Of a stretch of DNA of 64,000 bases, positions 27,601 to 38,748 are shown piece after piece. The first letter of the stretch is position 1; each line of letters begins with the position of its first letter. A program made the translations under genes and the position numbers. This DNA comes from Notolepis coatsorum (lineage: Eukaryota; Chordata; Actinopteri; Aulopiformes; Paralepididae), in NCBI GenBank assembly GCA_963971535.1, contig OZ020589.1:50828049-50892048 (forward strand), given 5' to 3'. The notes below the pieces were generated by a model. That model searched no databases. It was given only the letters and a program-made list of their open reading frames with translations, and had not been told where the DNA came from.

Positions 27601-28137
27601 GCAGCTCTTTTCGTAGGCTGGACACTTTGCCTTGCTCCTTTCATGTGTCATCCCACAGAACATGCATGACACTGTATCCATCTCCTGCCCTTCTGTCTGT
27701 TTGATCATGTGTACCTCCTCCACGCTGTTCCCTGAGAGGGTTTTGCTATTTTCCCGAGACAACTCTGTGGCCCTGTACATGTGTAGACATTTTTCCAGTG
27801 TTAACTTATCTTCTCTAAGCAGTCTCTCTTTCAGCCCTGCATCGTTACCAGCACATACTATTCTGTCACGTATGAGCAAGTCCTTTATTTCTCCAAAGTT
27901 ACATGTACTGGCTAGCACTTTGAGATCAGTAACATATGTGTCAATGCTTTCTTTCTGACCTTGATTCCTCATGAAAAAACGATATCTTTCCACAGTCTCG
28001 TTCACTTTGGGATTGCAATGTTCATCAAATGCAGTGAGCAAGTCTGGCAGTTTCTTCCCAGCCGAATTGCCGTCACCCATCAACGTTTCACATAGCTCCC
28101 TACCCGCCTCTCCAATGAGGTAGTAGAACAGCTTCAC
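24649..28137 (-). CDS. Ty3 gag-pol polyprotein (1162 codons)
   Basis: In order: capsid remainder (1-150), a C-x2-C...CKKCGKENHFAVKC zinc-knuckle region (about 158-193), a protease with DCGAKCN at about 264-270 in place of the usual DTGA, RT (about 400-570) with IADDILITG instead of YxDD, RNase H (from about 704, QCDASETG), and integrase. The integrase has an H-x3-H...C-x2-C zinc domain at about 924-960 and a DDE core with TDLF, VSDNGPQ and GKAE. The frame is otherwise unbroken. The last part of integrase lies in another frame (24311-24652). Length and order match complete Ty3 polyproteins. The Cys in the protease motif may be inactivating or a clade feature. Confidence 0.92.
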   Translation of the reverse strand: MKLFYYLIGEAGRELCETLMGDGNSAGKKLPDLLTAFDEHCNPKVNETVERYRFFMRNQGQKESIDTYVTDLKVLASTCNFGEIKDLLIRDRIVCAGNDAGLKERLLREDKLTLEKCLHMYRATELSRENSKTLSGNSVEEVHMIKQTEGQEMDTVSCMFCGMTHERSKAKCPAYEKSCKKCGKENHFAVKCKAKLGKEKKHDKRTRRVHQVTDQDSEEEYYEDVMTITTRGRQTTEDRNDKAKHSQLFAGMLVGSELVRFQIDCGAKCNVIPINLLNPDTKLESTKKVLVMYNKSKLHPLGKCKVKVRNPRNQKLYQLEFVVVEEDCKLPLLGRKASEAMKLIKVEYENILAIDSIVRDETTPERELTMEQIKREYGDVFTGDGCLDGKYRIEIDKRVEPVKLPKRRVPVAMMTSLKGELRDLQEREIITPVEKSTDWISSLVTLQKPNGKTRVCIDPRPLNKALKRSHFPLPTIEDVLPDLSRAKVFTVCDVKHGFWHVKLEESSSYLTTFATPFGRYRWLRMPMGISPAPEIFQQKLTQALEGLPGIYIIADDILITGEGDTLEIANKDHDRKLRQFLTRCRERNIKLNADKLRLRQQEVPYIGHILTAEGLKVDEEKVRAVRDMPRPTDVKGIQRLVGMVNYLAKFYQHLSDDCETLRQLTHRDSIWEWTDVQEEAFCRLKDKIAKAPVLKYYDPKQELTLQCDASETGLGAALTQGGQPVAFASRALTQTEKGYAQIEKECLAIVFGAEKFHQYTYGRKVTVQSDHKPLENIVRKPLLSAPKRLQRMLLRLQSYDIDVTYVPGRDMLLADTLSRAYLPESSGAGSVEAEIETVNMVDYIPISEARLSTIRSATRDDDTLQRLSDIIRKGWPKNKKDTPIDIRHYHSMQEELSVQDEIVFRGERVVIPDTIRSDITRCIHSTHLGVEGCLRRAREYVYWPGMTEQIRTAISKCDICRTMDTKQQKETLHSHEVPSRPWAKVGTDLFTHNNIDYLLTVDYYSNFWEVDHLPDTKSSTVIRKLKAHFARQGIADVVVSDNGPQYSSHEFERFSQLWGFKHQTSSPGYPQSNGKAESAVKTAKRLMMKAKAAGEDPYLAMLDHRNTPSQGLDTSPAQRLMCRRTRTLLPTRDSLLQQEVKCTTAEQMRRGQNDKQNTTTEQ

Positions 28138-28321
28138 TCATAATTTCGGCCGCATCTGGCATAGAAAGGTCCAAGTAGAGTGTAAACTCCTCCTTCCATG
28201 ATTTCCACGTCTTCGCAAGGTTTCCAGTGTCCAAGCATAGCGTCTGTGGCGGTCTCAGTCCTTCCATCCTTTCTGCTCTCGCGGGGATAACTTCTTCTTC
28301 TTCTTCCTCCGCGTCCCCCAT
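28100..28321 (-). CDS. Ty3 gag, N-terminal part
   Basis: 73 codons from an ATG at 28321. The start is acidic (a run of Glu), then TGNLAKTWKSWKEEFTLYL, which is typical of the Gag capsid start in vertebrate Ty3 elements. The frame is lost near 28140, where the next frame (24649-28137) takes over with matching capsid sequence. The break could be a disabling mutation or a frameshift site; the former is more likely. Confidence 0.7.
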   Translation of the reverse strand: MGDAEEEEEEVIPARAERMEGLRPPQTLCLDTGNLAKTWKSWKEEFTLYLDLSMPDAAEIMSEAVLLPHWRGG

Positions 28322-28415
28322 CCAACGTTATTGCTAACCAGCTAGCTAACGTTAGCTCCGATGCTGGTCGATCTCTCACTGTAGCGTTAGGAACGTGTCC
28401 ACCTCGCTGTCACCA

Positions 28416-28647
28416 TGTTAAATTCTGCCTTGGTTTATACTGTACCATGAACTACAGAATTGACGATTGAAGCATTCTCCAAGTAGCTTACACTTTTATT
28501 ATAATCTCACGTTGATATACTTCATCCAGCTCTCCACCTAGCTGTGTCACACTCAACTCCGTCCGTGCGGAAACAAAACCTTAGTTTAATACCAACCTAT
28601 TGTAACATCCCTTTTCTTTTACTGAACTAAAAGATCCTATTGTAACA
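28416..28647 (-). repeat. Ty3 element 5' LTR
   Basis: 232 bp, TG...CA, partner of 23928-24159. On the - strand it is followed directly by the TGG-starting primer-binding-like site at 28415 downwards. Confidence 0.92.
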
Positions 28648-28934
28648 GCTATCTCGAGGCAGAGTAATAAATCGCCTTTTTTAACTCCGAGAAGAAGCGC
28701 AGATTTTCCTTGCCACCGATTGGCAGAGAAATGTGCTGATAATAAGCTGGATTACGAAAGGTTAGTGACACTCCAGGGTAATCAGCAGAGATTTTGGGGT
28801 AATTCGTCTTTCTTGTGACGAGCTACTGAAAGTCAAGTTCACTGGACAGGCCCTCGCAAAGTTCTGGATACAGTTCAGTCCGGAACGAGTACCCAGTGTT
28901 GTGTAATGCTGCACTGAGAAAGTGTGTCCCCTTC

Positions 28935-29708
28935 GCGTGAATGCCTTCTACAACGCTGTTCCAGTTCCGCGTTGCGTTTTGCGCTCTGATTGGCCGAGCG
29001 AGCGCATGCGCATGAGCCGTGACTTTACACTCTCGCGCTGTGAAGCGCCAGCGGGGCGATGCGGTGGTTTCTCCCCGGCTTCCGTGCGCCGCGCTGCCGC
29101 CGGCTTGACTCGGTCTAGCTCCAGCAGCAGCGGCCGTCTTATGCCTGCAGTATCCTCCCAGAGGAATATTTTTAAATAGCAAGAATTATCGACTGGCAAC
29201 TCTGTGCTCGTCAGACCTGCAGCTGCTGGTACTGTATGGAGAGAGAGGCACACAACAACAGACAGACAGTTCAGTGATTGAAACCGGCTGTCTGTCTGTT
29301 GTTGTGTGCCTCTCTCTCCATACAGTACCAGCAGCTGCAGGTCTGACGAGCACAGAGTTGCCAGTCGATAATTCTTGCTATTTAAAAATATTCCTCTTCT
29401 TCTCCCCCACTACTCCTCCAACGGGTGTTTGTGCGACCATGTCGACCTGAACAATGGGGGATAAATGGATAATAATAAGAACGAGATACCGCAGGCGGAA
29501 GACGGCCGCTGCTGCTGGAGCTGGACCGAGTCATCGGAGTCAAGCCGGCGGCAGCGTGGCGCACGGAAGCCGGGGAGAAACCACTGCATCGCCCCGCTGG
29601 CGCTTCACAGCGCGAGAGTGTAAAGTCGCAGCTCGTGCGCTCGCTCGGCCAATCAGAGCACAAAACGGCAATGCGGAACTGGAACAGCGTTGTAGAAGGC
29701 ATTCACGC
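28935..29708. mobile_element. 9-bp-TSD palindromic element, copy 2 (774 bp)
   Basis: An exact 9-bp duplication GTCCCCTTC flanks it (28926-28934, 29709-29717). It starts GCGTGAATGCCTTCTACAAC and ends with the complement. The two arms pair over almost their whole length around an unpaired loop near 29272-29289, with a few small insertions. A CCAAT box (GGCCAATCAGAG in complement or direct) lies about 50 bp inside each end. The arms are CpG-rich. It interrupts the hAT transposase relic between VCPLR/FA and STYL. No transposase. Confidence 0.88.
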
Positions 29709-30780
29709 GTCCCCTTCGCATCTACATATCTCTCTGAGGTCGGATTTTCAGAGTAGAAGCGGATCTCTGCCAAAGCGCACATGAACGCATTTTCTTTTCA
29801 TGTTCTGGCAACATATTTTGGCTAAATAGGCCTCGTTTTATAAATGTTTATACAGAAACAATTCCGTTGCTTTTGTTGATAATATATTCATTAATTTCAT
29901 TGATAACATAGTGCTGCGATTGAATAAAAAAAAAATTGTAAACTTTCTTTATTACAGGAAAAGCAATGAGTTAAACATTACAGTTGCACATGTTATACAT
30001 TTTCCATTTTTTTCCCCTTTTCTTTTCCCTCCCGTCATTCCCCCCTCCCCTCCCACATTCCCTCCCCGTCCCGCCCCCGGAGGTAACCAATAAGCACATC
30101 TGCAATATGCATACATAGGTAGATAGAAAGATTATTTGGTATAGATGTTTCTGGGAAAGAAAAACAGTAATGAAATCATTATACATTTTGTCTCTGCCCC
30201 CTCCTATAGTATCCTTCCTACTAATACTTGGGCATGTCGATCATCTGCTATAATTAACATTATACTGTAATCATTCTTTTTTACAGGAAAATAATTATTT
30301 TAACATTTCAGTTGTAACCATTGTACACTTTCAATTTTTTTTCTTTGTTTTTCAATTTTTTTCCTTCCTCCCCTTTTTCCTTTCCCTCCCTCCTCCCCCC
30401 CCCTCATACCCACCCCATCCCACCCCAGGAGGTTGACATCAAACACATCTGCAGTATGCACAAATAATTTGATAAAAAGAGATAAAGAAAAAATAAAAAC
30501 AAAAAAAAACTCTAACACAGATGTGGCTGTGGAAGAAAGTCAACAATGATATCATGTCACACTTTTTCCCCACCCCTAATTATAGTGTCATGATAATTCT
30601 TGAATAGTTCGATCTTCTGCAGTTGTGTCCCCCGTTCCTCCCTCCCTCCCCCAATTACCCACCCACCCCCCCGGGATCTCATTCACCCCATACATACCAG
30701 GACAGGGGGGGGGGGGACAGTAAACAATAGGAATAAAATAATAATAAAAGATATGAAAATGCAGTTAGAGGTGTAAAGCT

Positions 30781-32586
30781 CTATCCTTTCTCAGTCTCTT
30801 CATTGATAGTCAGGGTATCGATGTGTTGCAGAAATGGTTGCCAGGTCGCATGGAATGTTTCAAGGGAGCCCTTTAGGGAGAATCTGATTTGTTCAAGCCT
30901 AATGCGATGTAGTATCTCATGTATCCATCTGTTGTGAGTGGGTGGAGAAGGGTGTATCCATTTAAAGAGAATGAGTCTCCTAGCGAGGAGGGTAGTGAAC
31001 GCCACAACTCGTTTCGCAGCCCTAGATGTGATTGTAGGGGTATTCGGGATTCCGAAAGGGGCAGTGAGTGGATCTGGGTCTAACGTCACACCCAGGACCT
31101 TACTCAGTGTATCAAATATTGCAGTCCAAAACTCTGTGAGTTTAGGGCACGTCCAAAACATGTGCATATAATCGGCCGGAGATTGTTTACATCTATTACA
31201 TGCATCCGTTCTATCCGGGTATATCTTTGCTAACCTCGCATTGGTGTAATGAACCCTATGCAGGATCCTACACTGCAGCAAGCTGTGTCTTGCACATATA
31301 GAGGAGGTGTGTACAAGGTCTAATATATGATCCCATTGTTCATCTGTAATGGCAATTCCCAGGTCTTCGTCCCATTTGGCTTTTAGGGAGTCTAAGCAAG
31401 TTGGGTCTATCCAAAATATTTTATCATATATAATTGAGACGAGCCCTTTTCGCCCAGTGCTGAGCGATAGGAGGGGGTCAATCCTCGAGTCTGGAGGACG
31501 GCCAGGGAATTGTGGGAATTGGTTCTGAACAAAATGCCTGATCTGAAAGAAAACGGAAAAGGTGGGAGTTTGGAAGACCAAATTTTTTTGATAATTCTGC
31601 AAATGAGGAGAACACACCTCCGGAGTAGAGGTCATTAATGGTTAGCAATCCTTTGTTTGCCCAGATTCTGAATACAGGATCGGAGCAGGACGGTAGGAAT
31701 AGGTGATTACGAAAGATTGGAGCTAGCCCCGACGGAGCGTGTAGGCCGAATTGTTTCCTAAACTGATTCCAGATTTTCAAAGTATCAGTTACGATTTGGT
31801 TCCGAGCCACTTGTTTAATAGGGATTGAAATGGGCAGTTGGGACGTTGCCACAGACCAGAGTGAGTATTTTGAAGAGGAGATTTCCATCTGAGCCCATTG
31901 GGGCCGTTCTTCTTCCTCCCTTTTGGTCTTCCAGTAAAGGAGTTTGTTTATATTACATGCCCAGTAGTAATAGCGAAGATTAGGCAAAGCCAAACCCCCT
32001 TCTGATTTGGGAAGTTGCATGACTGTCCTCTTAATACGTGCTCTTTTGTTACCCCACAGGAATGAACTTATAAGTTGATCAAAGCTTTATTAATGAATAT
32101 TGGTATATGCTGAAAAGCATATAAAAATCGGGGTAAGACCACCATTTTTATCAGGTTAACCCTTCCCAAAAGTGAGAGGGGGAGAGAGGACCACCTAGTC
32201 AGATCTAACTTAAAGCGATCCAGCAGAGGACGGAAATGTTTTGCGAAGAGCTCCGTCGGTGATTTGGCCATGAAAATCCCTAGATATGTGAATCCTTCCA
32301 TGGCCCTTTTAAAGGGGAAAAGCGATTGAGGAAGCCGTTCCGCAGATGCATTAACAGGTAAATACTCACTTTTCTGGAGATTAAGTTTGTACCCAGAGAG
32401 CTGCCTATGCTGTTCTAGAATATTTAGGATAACAGAGATGGACGACGACGGATTGGACACATAGAGTAGGAGATCATCGGCATATAATGAGAGTTTATGA
32501 ACCAGACCGAACCTCTCAATCCCCTCAAATCTGTCCTCACTGCGAAGCCATATGGCTAACGGTTCTGCGGCGAGCGCGTAGAGCAA
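30781..32586 (-). pseudogene. L1 ORF2, second half of RT and C terminus, in three frames
   Basis: Three successive frames: 32068-32586 with LYADDLLLYV (the RT active site) and GYKLNLQKSE; 31478-32020 with KSEGGLALPNLRYYYWA; and 30781-31635. The last holds a Cys/His motif (CNRCKQSPADYMHMFWTCPK) typical of the L1 C terminus, and the stop at 30781. At least three frame breaks make the protein non-functional. Confidence 0.85.
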
Positions 32587-32662
32587 GGGAGAAAGCGGAC
32601 ATCCTTGACAGATGCCACGATAAAGCGACTTGGTACCATTTACATTAACCGAGGCCTGTCGG

Positions 32663-34576
32663 TTAAGAACCGAGGGACGAGTATAGAAGTTTTATCCATG
32701 AAATAAAACCCGGGCCCAGACCGAATTTCTCAAGTGTATGGAACAGGTATCTCCATTCCACTCTGTCAAATGCTTTCTCAGCATCTAGGGAGAGTACCAT
32801 TTCTGGTGCGCCAGTCGTGGTTGTGAAAAGGATATTTAACAGGCTTCTGGTGTTAAAGGACTGCCTGTCCATGATGAAACCTGTCTGATCCGGGTCTATC
32901 AGGAATGGAACCACCTTCTGGAGACGACACGACAGGACCTTAGCCAATATTTTACAATCCACACTAAGGAGGGAGATTGGTCTGTAACTGCTACAGAGGA
33001 GAGGGTCTTTACCTTTTTTGAGCAACAGGGACAACGACGCTTCTGATAGCGTGGGTTGCATTTGGCCCTTTAGAAGGGAGTCGTTATATACTCTCACTAG
33101 AAAAGGGGCAATCAACATGGAGTAAGTTTTATAAAATTCTGTAGTATAGCCATCTGGCCCGGGTGATTTACCACAAGATTTGATTGCCTCAGTCACTTCA
33201 GAGATGGTTATAAGCGTGCCCAACTCTTCAGCTTCCGTTTTATTCGCTTGAGGGTAATTGAGAGACTTGAGGGGGTTTGGGCGATCCCAGTCCTGCTGGG
33301 AAGACTCCGACGTGTAAAGTTTAGAATAATAGTCAGAGAAAATTTCAGAAATTTCCGTAGGGTCGGTTGTAATGACACCTAATTGGGATTTTATCGTGGG
33401 AATCAGTCTGGAGGCACTCACCACTTGTGCTTGGTACGCAAGCAATTTTCCTGCCTTGTCCCCTTGCTCGAAAAAACGTTGCTTGGTGTGTAGGAGTAGT
33501 CTCTCGATCTTACTAGTTGAGAGCAAATCATATTGTGATTGAAGCTGGAGTCGTTTTTTATATAGAGCAGGGGTGGGTTTGGACGAATACTGGTTGTCTA
33601 ATTGTTTAATCTCATCTGATATACCCGTTAATTTGGATTGTTCCTGCTTCCCAAAATGAGAGGTAAAGGAAATAGCCTGTCTGCAGAGATATGCCTTAAA
33701 GGCGTCGCAAAGTATGTCGCTGCTAATTTCAGGCGTGTCGTTTATCTCAAAGAAGATTTTTATTTGTGCATGAATGAAATCCTTAAATTCAGGTTCAGAT
33801 AGTAAGTGGGAGTTGAATCTCCAAAATGTAGAGGGTGTTCTACCCTGGGGGAAGTTAATTACAACGGATGTAGGGGCATGATCGGAAATGACTATACTAT
33901 GGTACTTAATAGAGATTACATTATGTAGTAGTTTCTTATCCAATAAAAAGAAATCAATCCTCGAATATGTGTGGTGGACATTGGAAAAGTAGGAGAAAAG
34001 TTTATCGGTAGAAAATTTTGTTCTCCAAGGGTCTATAAGGCCAAGCTGTTCCATGTGAAATTTTAAGATGTTAGCTGCTTTGAAGATGGTAGTACGTCTA
34101 TCCGAAGATCTGTCAAGTTCTATGTTTTGGACCTGGTTAAAGTCCCCTCCGATAATTATGTGATGATCATTAAGGTTAGGTATCGAGGAAAATAAGTTGG
34201 ATACAAATTTATCATTGTCCCAATTCGGTGCATATATTGAGGCCAGAACCACAGGAATGTTCTGCAGTCTGCCCGACACTATAACATATCGTCCGTCAGG
34301 GTCAGTTAAAATGGTGGAAGGCTCGAAGGGTACATCCCTATGTATAATAATTGCAGCTCCCCTGGCTTTTGCAGAGAATTTAGAATGAAAAATGTGTCCC
34401 ATCCATGCTCTCTTAATGCGAGGAATATCTGAGGTGCAGATGTGTGTCTCTTGTAAAAAACAAAGGTCACCCTTGAGATGTCGTAGGTGGTTAAGTACCT
34501 TGTTTGCCTTGATAGCGTTATTCATCCCTTTGACATTCCATGAGACGAAGCGCATGTCTCTGCCCGTCACTGCCAT
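32663..34576 (-). pseudogene. L1 ORF2, endonuclease and first half of RT
   Basis: 637 codons. The APE endonuclease (about 9-240) shows SWNVKGMN, QETHI, YAPNWD, GGDFNQV and SDHAPT. RT starts near 455 with GKSPGPDGYTTEFYK, YRPISLLSVDCKILAK, QTGFI and LDAEKAFDRVEW. The frame ends at 32663 before the catalytic ADD box, which lies in the next frame. Start and motifs are intact, so the endonuclease part looks recently active. Confidence 0.88.
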
Positions 34577-36379
34577 GTTCTGCTAAGTGTATATATACCT
34601 GAGTTGAAGAGATGAAATATTGGAAGAAGGGAGAAAGGTAGAGGGGGATACAGAAAAAAGGGAGTAGGGGGGGGGGGGGGGTTGACGCACACACATGCAC
34701 CCACACAACCATACACAAACATACTCACCCGTGGGTACAGCCCTTGGTCCCTAAGGGAACAGTAGCAACTTTTGTATCTCTCAGGATACGCTCCTTCCGG
34801 TGGAGACTTCATCCTCGTTCCTATCTTCCCCTCTCCCCCTTTCATTTCAAACAGTCTCCAATATAGTTATGGATACATTCTAAACTGTGTTTAAAGAACA
34901 TTCAAACAGCCAACAAAAAAAAGAAAAAAGGATGAACAAATTCAAAAATTTAAATTAAATAACAATGAAAGATATTTGCAACACGACTCGGGGCTCATCC
35001 ACTAGAGCATGGACGCAAAAGTGCTACTGATGGCTTCCACTCAGGAGTGTGACCCATAAAAAGTTGAGAGTGCACGAATATACTGAGGCGCTTCAGTGTG
35101 CCTAGGTTAACCTATAATTCAGTGGACATAAGCAAAGCCCGCTTCCAACCTATAACAGCTCAAAGATAACTTCTTTAGCCCCTATTATCATGCCGACTAG
35201 GGACATAACAATTCTGAAACCCTGATAAAGTTGAAAAAGAGGCGCCACTTTCTTTTCTTGTCTTTAAAAGAAATTAAAGAATAGAATAATAATAATTAAG
35301 AGGTCTATGCAGTTACAAGGGTTACAAGAATCAGGGACATCAGTATGTACCTAAAATATGTATAGAGAGGTAATATGGTTAGCTACATTTGGCAGTGTTA
35401 GAGACCTGCATCCTCAGACAGTAAAAAGAAGCGTGTACAACTTGAGTCGGTTCAGTCAGTACCCTGAGTACTTCTTGGAACATGCATACAAAACCCCCAC
35501 TACCCAGTAAATACTATCCGGCTTGTTTGTATTGAGACCTTCAAACAGTAAGAGGAGCGTGTGCAACTTGAATAGGCTCACCTTGCATACAGAGTCATAT
35601 GTATAAAAATACATAAAAAAGAAAGGGCAAATTAAGTTAAAAAAGAATATAAAAAATAAAAAGCAATTAAAAAAATTACGAAATAGGAAGCAAAAGAAAA
35701 CGGCATGCTATTAGTCACAGGGTCAGGGCTAGCAACCTGAGTGAAATGAGGTTTCCTTCAAAAGAGTCACTCTGATTGACATTAATAATATTACCCTTCT
35801 GAGGTATAGGTGGCCACTCTATTGTAACTAAGCAATGTAATCCAACCAAAGTCTATAAGTTCAGCCGCACATTTAATATGTCGTCATGTCTATTGCTATT
35901 GGTGTTGGTTTCACTTGGCCACGAGGTGTTTGTTAGACCTAGGTAAATGGTCTAATAAATTTAAACCCAGTCTCTGCATATATCAATCAGCGCATTGAGT
36001 ACTACTGAAACATGTACATAGAACCTTCATTATCTAGTCAAACTGGCCCAGTCTATTTATCTTGCGGCCTCCAAACAAAGGGAACGTCTGCAATTTGAAT
36101 GAGAGAGAGACACATGTAAAAGAAGAGCTAAAAGAAAATTAAATAAGTGTAAATAGAATCAGCATCGGCTATTTGGGAAGCATAGAGTTCTGTTTCAAAA
36201 GCCAGTCCAACTAACGTCAATAGCATCTCCCCATGAAGTGTAAGTGTCAGGTCTACTGTGACTGACCAGTTTAGCCCAACCAATGTCTATAATTTCAGTC
36301 TCGCATTCTACATTCCTTGTCCATTGCTGTCGGCGCCAGGTTAGCTTACCCCTAGGTATTCGTTAGATAGCCGTCCACG
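34577..36379 (-). other. Long spacer between L1 ORF1 and ORF2
   Basis: Non-coding, A/T-rich. Two diverged tandem copies of a block of about 450 bp are visible, roughly 35460-35950 and 35990-36370. They share 'gcaacttgaat'-like and 'ccaatgtctata'-like landmarks. A G run and AC-rich piece lie next to ORF2 (34665-34730). The 1.8 kb length is unusual for an L1 intergenic spacer. Confidence 0.5.
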
Positions 36380-36769
36380 CTAGGCTAGCTTAGCCTTGAG
36401 GTACCTTTCAGCATCGCCAACAGTCATCAAGCGTAATCTGTCCCCGTTCTCCTCCGTAATCATCAGTTTGGCTGGATATTGAAGGCTAGGCCTCAGCCCT
36501 CGTCTATAATCCTCATAGAAAGCAATTTGTTGACCGTTGTACAGCATCTCTGCCCTTCTCTTTCTGGCATCCCGGATCACCCGTTCTTTGGTTTGGTAGT
36601 TGTGGAACCTGACGATAACGGGCCTAGGCCTTTCACCCCGCTTCGGCTTAGCTGCTAGGTGTGCGCGGTCCAACTCCGGAGGGGTAGGGAGGGTTTCTGC
36701 TCCCAAAACCTGGGATAAAAGAGTAGCGAAAAAGGGTGTTGGTCTTGGGCCCTCAATTTCGATGATCAA
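36380..36769 (-). pseudogene. L1 ORF1, C-terminal RNA-binding part
   Basis: 129 codons. It contains LDRAHLAAKPKRGERPRPVI and VRFHNYQTKERVIRDARK, then YEDYRRGLRP, the RRM end and C-terminal domain of L1 ORF1 proteins. The N-terminal coiled coil is missing here. A separate piece of an L1 ORF1 N terminus is at 45010-45215. Confidence 0.82.
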
Positions 36770-36789
36770 TGATGAGCTTGTTCAAGTTC

Positions 36790-36945
36790 AACAACGTGTG
36801 CTTTTAAAAGAAAGGTTGAGATCCAAGGCAGCTCTACAATTTTTTTTAAAAAGCCTTTATTTATTGGCTTACATTATTTAGAAAAATCTTTTAAAAAAAC
36901 CGACATGTTTCGGCCTACATGGCCTTCTTCAACGTGTGCTTTTAT
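36790..36945 (-). mobile_element. Short retroposon with direct repeats
   Basis: A 15-bp direct repeat CAACGTGTGCTTTTA brackets about 125 bp that reads GAAGAAGGCCATGTAGGCCG on the - strand and carries A-rich ends. This resembles the 3' end of a widespread fish retroposon. It separates the L1 block from the last inner piece of the hAT element. Confidence 0.5.
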
Positions 36946-37324
36946 TTTGATATTCCTTATTTCCATGTTGAAATTACGCGATACATTAAGTGTGGGGTCG
37001 CCAAAAAAAAACCTAAATAAAATGGGGTCGTGGTCAGTGGCGGCTGGTACTATCTTCGATTGGTGGTTCGCAACTGACGTTAGGTCGAGTTGAAAATGTA
37101 ACGTAACGTTAATAAATGCTCTGGAGCAATCTCTCTCTCTGTCTCTCGGATCAATCCAATAAATAATTAACACATGTATATGTTGTCATTTTAAACAACT
37201 CACCATTCATTCATTCATACATTATGCATCAGCAGCAGCAAAATTACTGTTATAGTTCACAACACAGCAGCGCTATTATCATCTCAGCATTTCATAGCCG
37301 CATTTCTCGGAGACACAGGATTGT

Positions 37325-37596
<272 letters not shown>

Positions 37597-37819
37597 TATC
37601 CCAAATCTACCTTGTTGTTGTTAAGTTGACAGCTGAGCAGGCAGAAGGGCTTGATAAAGTATATCCATTCCACTCCATTGTCCAGACTGTGTTGATGTCC
37701 ATTGTCCATGCATGTCCCTCCACACTGCATCCATATATAGCTTATAGCCAACAAGTACTGTGTGAGCTAACAACAAATAGCTGCATCACAACACAACAGC
37801 ATAAACTCACTTTGTTTAA

Positions 37820-38238
37820 AGGGGAACTATTTTACTATTTCTTTCACTATTTGGGCACTTTTACACAATTCCTGTGAGTCTATGGAACACCTCTGTAATA
37901 TATATATTTTTTTTATTCATTGTTTTGTATTTCTAATCAAGTCCTCAAAAACAGCATTTTTCTACCTCAAGATTTCGAGCTGTTTTGAGCCTGGGCTGCA
38001 GGTGCCACCTAAACCACTGCGGAGCGTCCCAACATTAACATGCAGCAGTGACTATATGACATCACATATAGGCACATTTTCAAACGACTCAGTTCAGTGA
38101 GGGTGAATATTGTGAGAGGAGAATTGGAAGAATGCGCCAATATGAGAATTTTGAGACATAGATCATATTAATATAAGTTCACATAGCTAGGAAACAATGC
38201 TAAACACTCAAAAAGGCCATTTATAAGATAGTTCCCCT
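37820..38238. mobile_element. TTAA-flanked MITE 5, 419 bp
   Basis: The ends AGGGGAACTAT are inverted and flanked by TTAA (37816-37819 and 38239-38242). The element is nested in hAT 37035-38709 and has no coding capacity. Confidence 0.72.
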
Positions 38239-38748
38239 TTAATTGAAATGTGGTGGGCTTGATAAAGTGTATAATCCGCTGTTGATGATGTATATCCAGA
38301 CCACTGGCTTCCATCATAAACATCATATTTCAACGCACAACGCGCTACGCACTGATTGGCTGCGACGGATACAGCGATGAAACAGTGACGTGCACTCAGA
38401 GCGCTATTGCGTCTAGCCCGAGAGAAATACGGCAGGAGAAATGCGGCTAAGGTAATGGAACGTTCTTTATCAGACAGAATCGTCACTTCCTGTTCAGGAA
38501 AACGATTATTAATATTTTATATTTTAACGTTATATTGTGCATTGGAAACACAAACATACTTAAAATTAGTAAATATTATTCATTTTAAACATGTTTATTT
38601 AATTTTTAGGGGTCTAAAATAAAAATAAAAATAAAACATTTTCTTCTTCTCCTGCTCTCTTTACCAGGGGGGGCGCTGCCCTAGCGCCCCCCAGTGGCGG
38701 CCGCCACTGGTCGTGGTATAAACAAGTTTGAGAACCCCTGAAATAGAG

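Larger units (their letters stand above)
23928..28647 (-). mobile_element. Ty3-type LTR retrotransposon, 4.7 kb, nearly complete
   Basis: Two 232-bp LTRs (23928-24159 and 28416-28647) begin TG and end CA and differ at only two positions noticed. Target duplications GCTAT lie at 23923-23927 and 28648-28652. On the - strand the bases just inside the 5' LTR start TGGTGACAGCG, as a tRNA primer site should. A purine-rich AAAAGAAAAGGGA precedes the 3' LTR. The protein order is gag zinc knuckle, protease, RT, RNase H, integrase, which defines the Ty3 (Metaviridae-like) group. Two frame breaks (about 28.14 and 24.66 kb) are seen. It sits inside the hAT transposase relic. Confidence 0.93.
23830..29750 (+). 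pseudogene. hAT transposase relic (ZBED5/FAM200-like), split by three insertions
   Basis: The start reads MDRFVVRSGAGW (23830 on) and stops at 23872-23874. A different frame then gives MGSAHNQLLYHTEVRWL up to the Ty3 insertion at 23928. After it, SRGRVINRLF, a stop and LREE continue at 28653, followed by a degraded stretch with FWIQ. After the palindrome 28935-29708 comes STYLSEVGFS. This is the order of ZBED/FAM200-type hAT transposases (LLYHTEVRWLSRG...; FATTYLCE-like C terminus). Most of the catalytic domain is deleted and stops are present, so it is not functional. Confidence 0.75.
29930..36789 (-). mobile_element. L1-like LINE, - strand, broken (about 6.9 kb)
   Basis: Reading the - strand: an ORF1 C-terminal piece (36769-36380), a 1.8 kb spacer, ORF2 with APE endonuclease and RT (34576-30781, with several frame breaks), then a 0.85 kb 3' UTR. 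The 3' UTR contains a diverged duplication, 29930-30130 resembling 30265-30470, each copy with a C/T-rich tract. The two-ORF layout and ORF2 wording fit the L1/Tx1 clades of fishes. The exact ends and target duplication could not be fixed. Confidence 0.85.
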
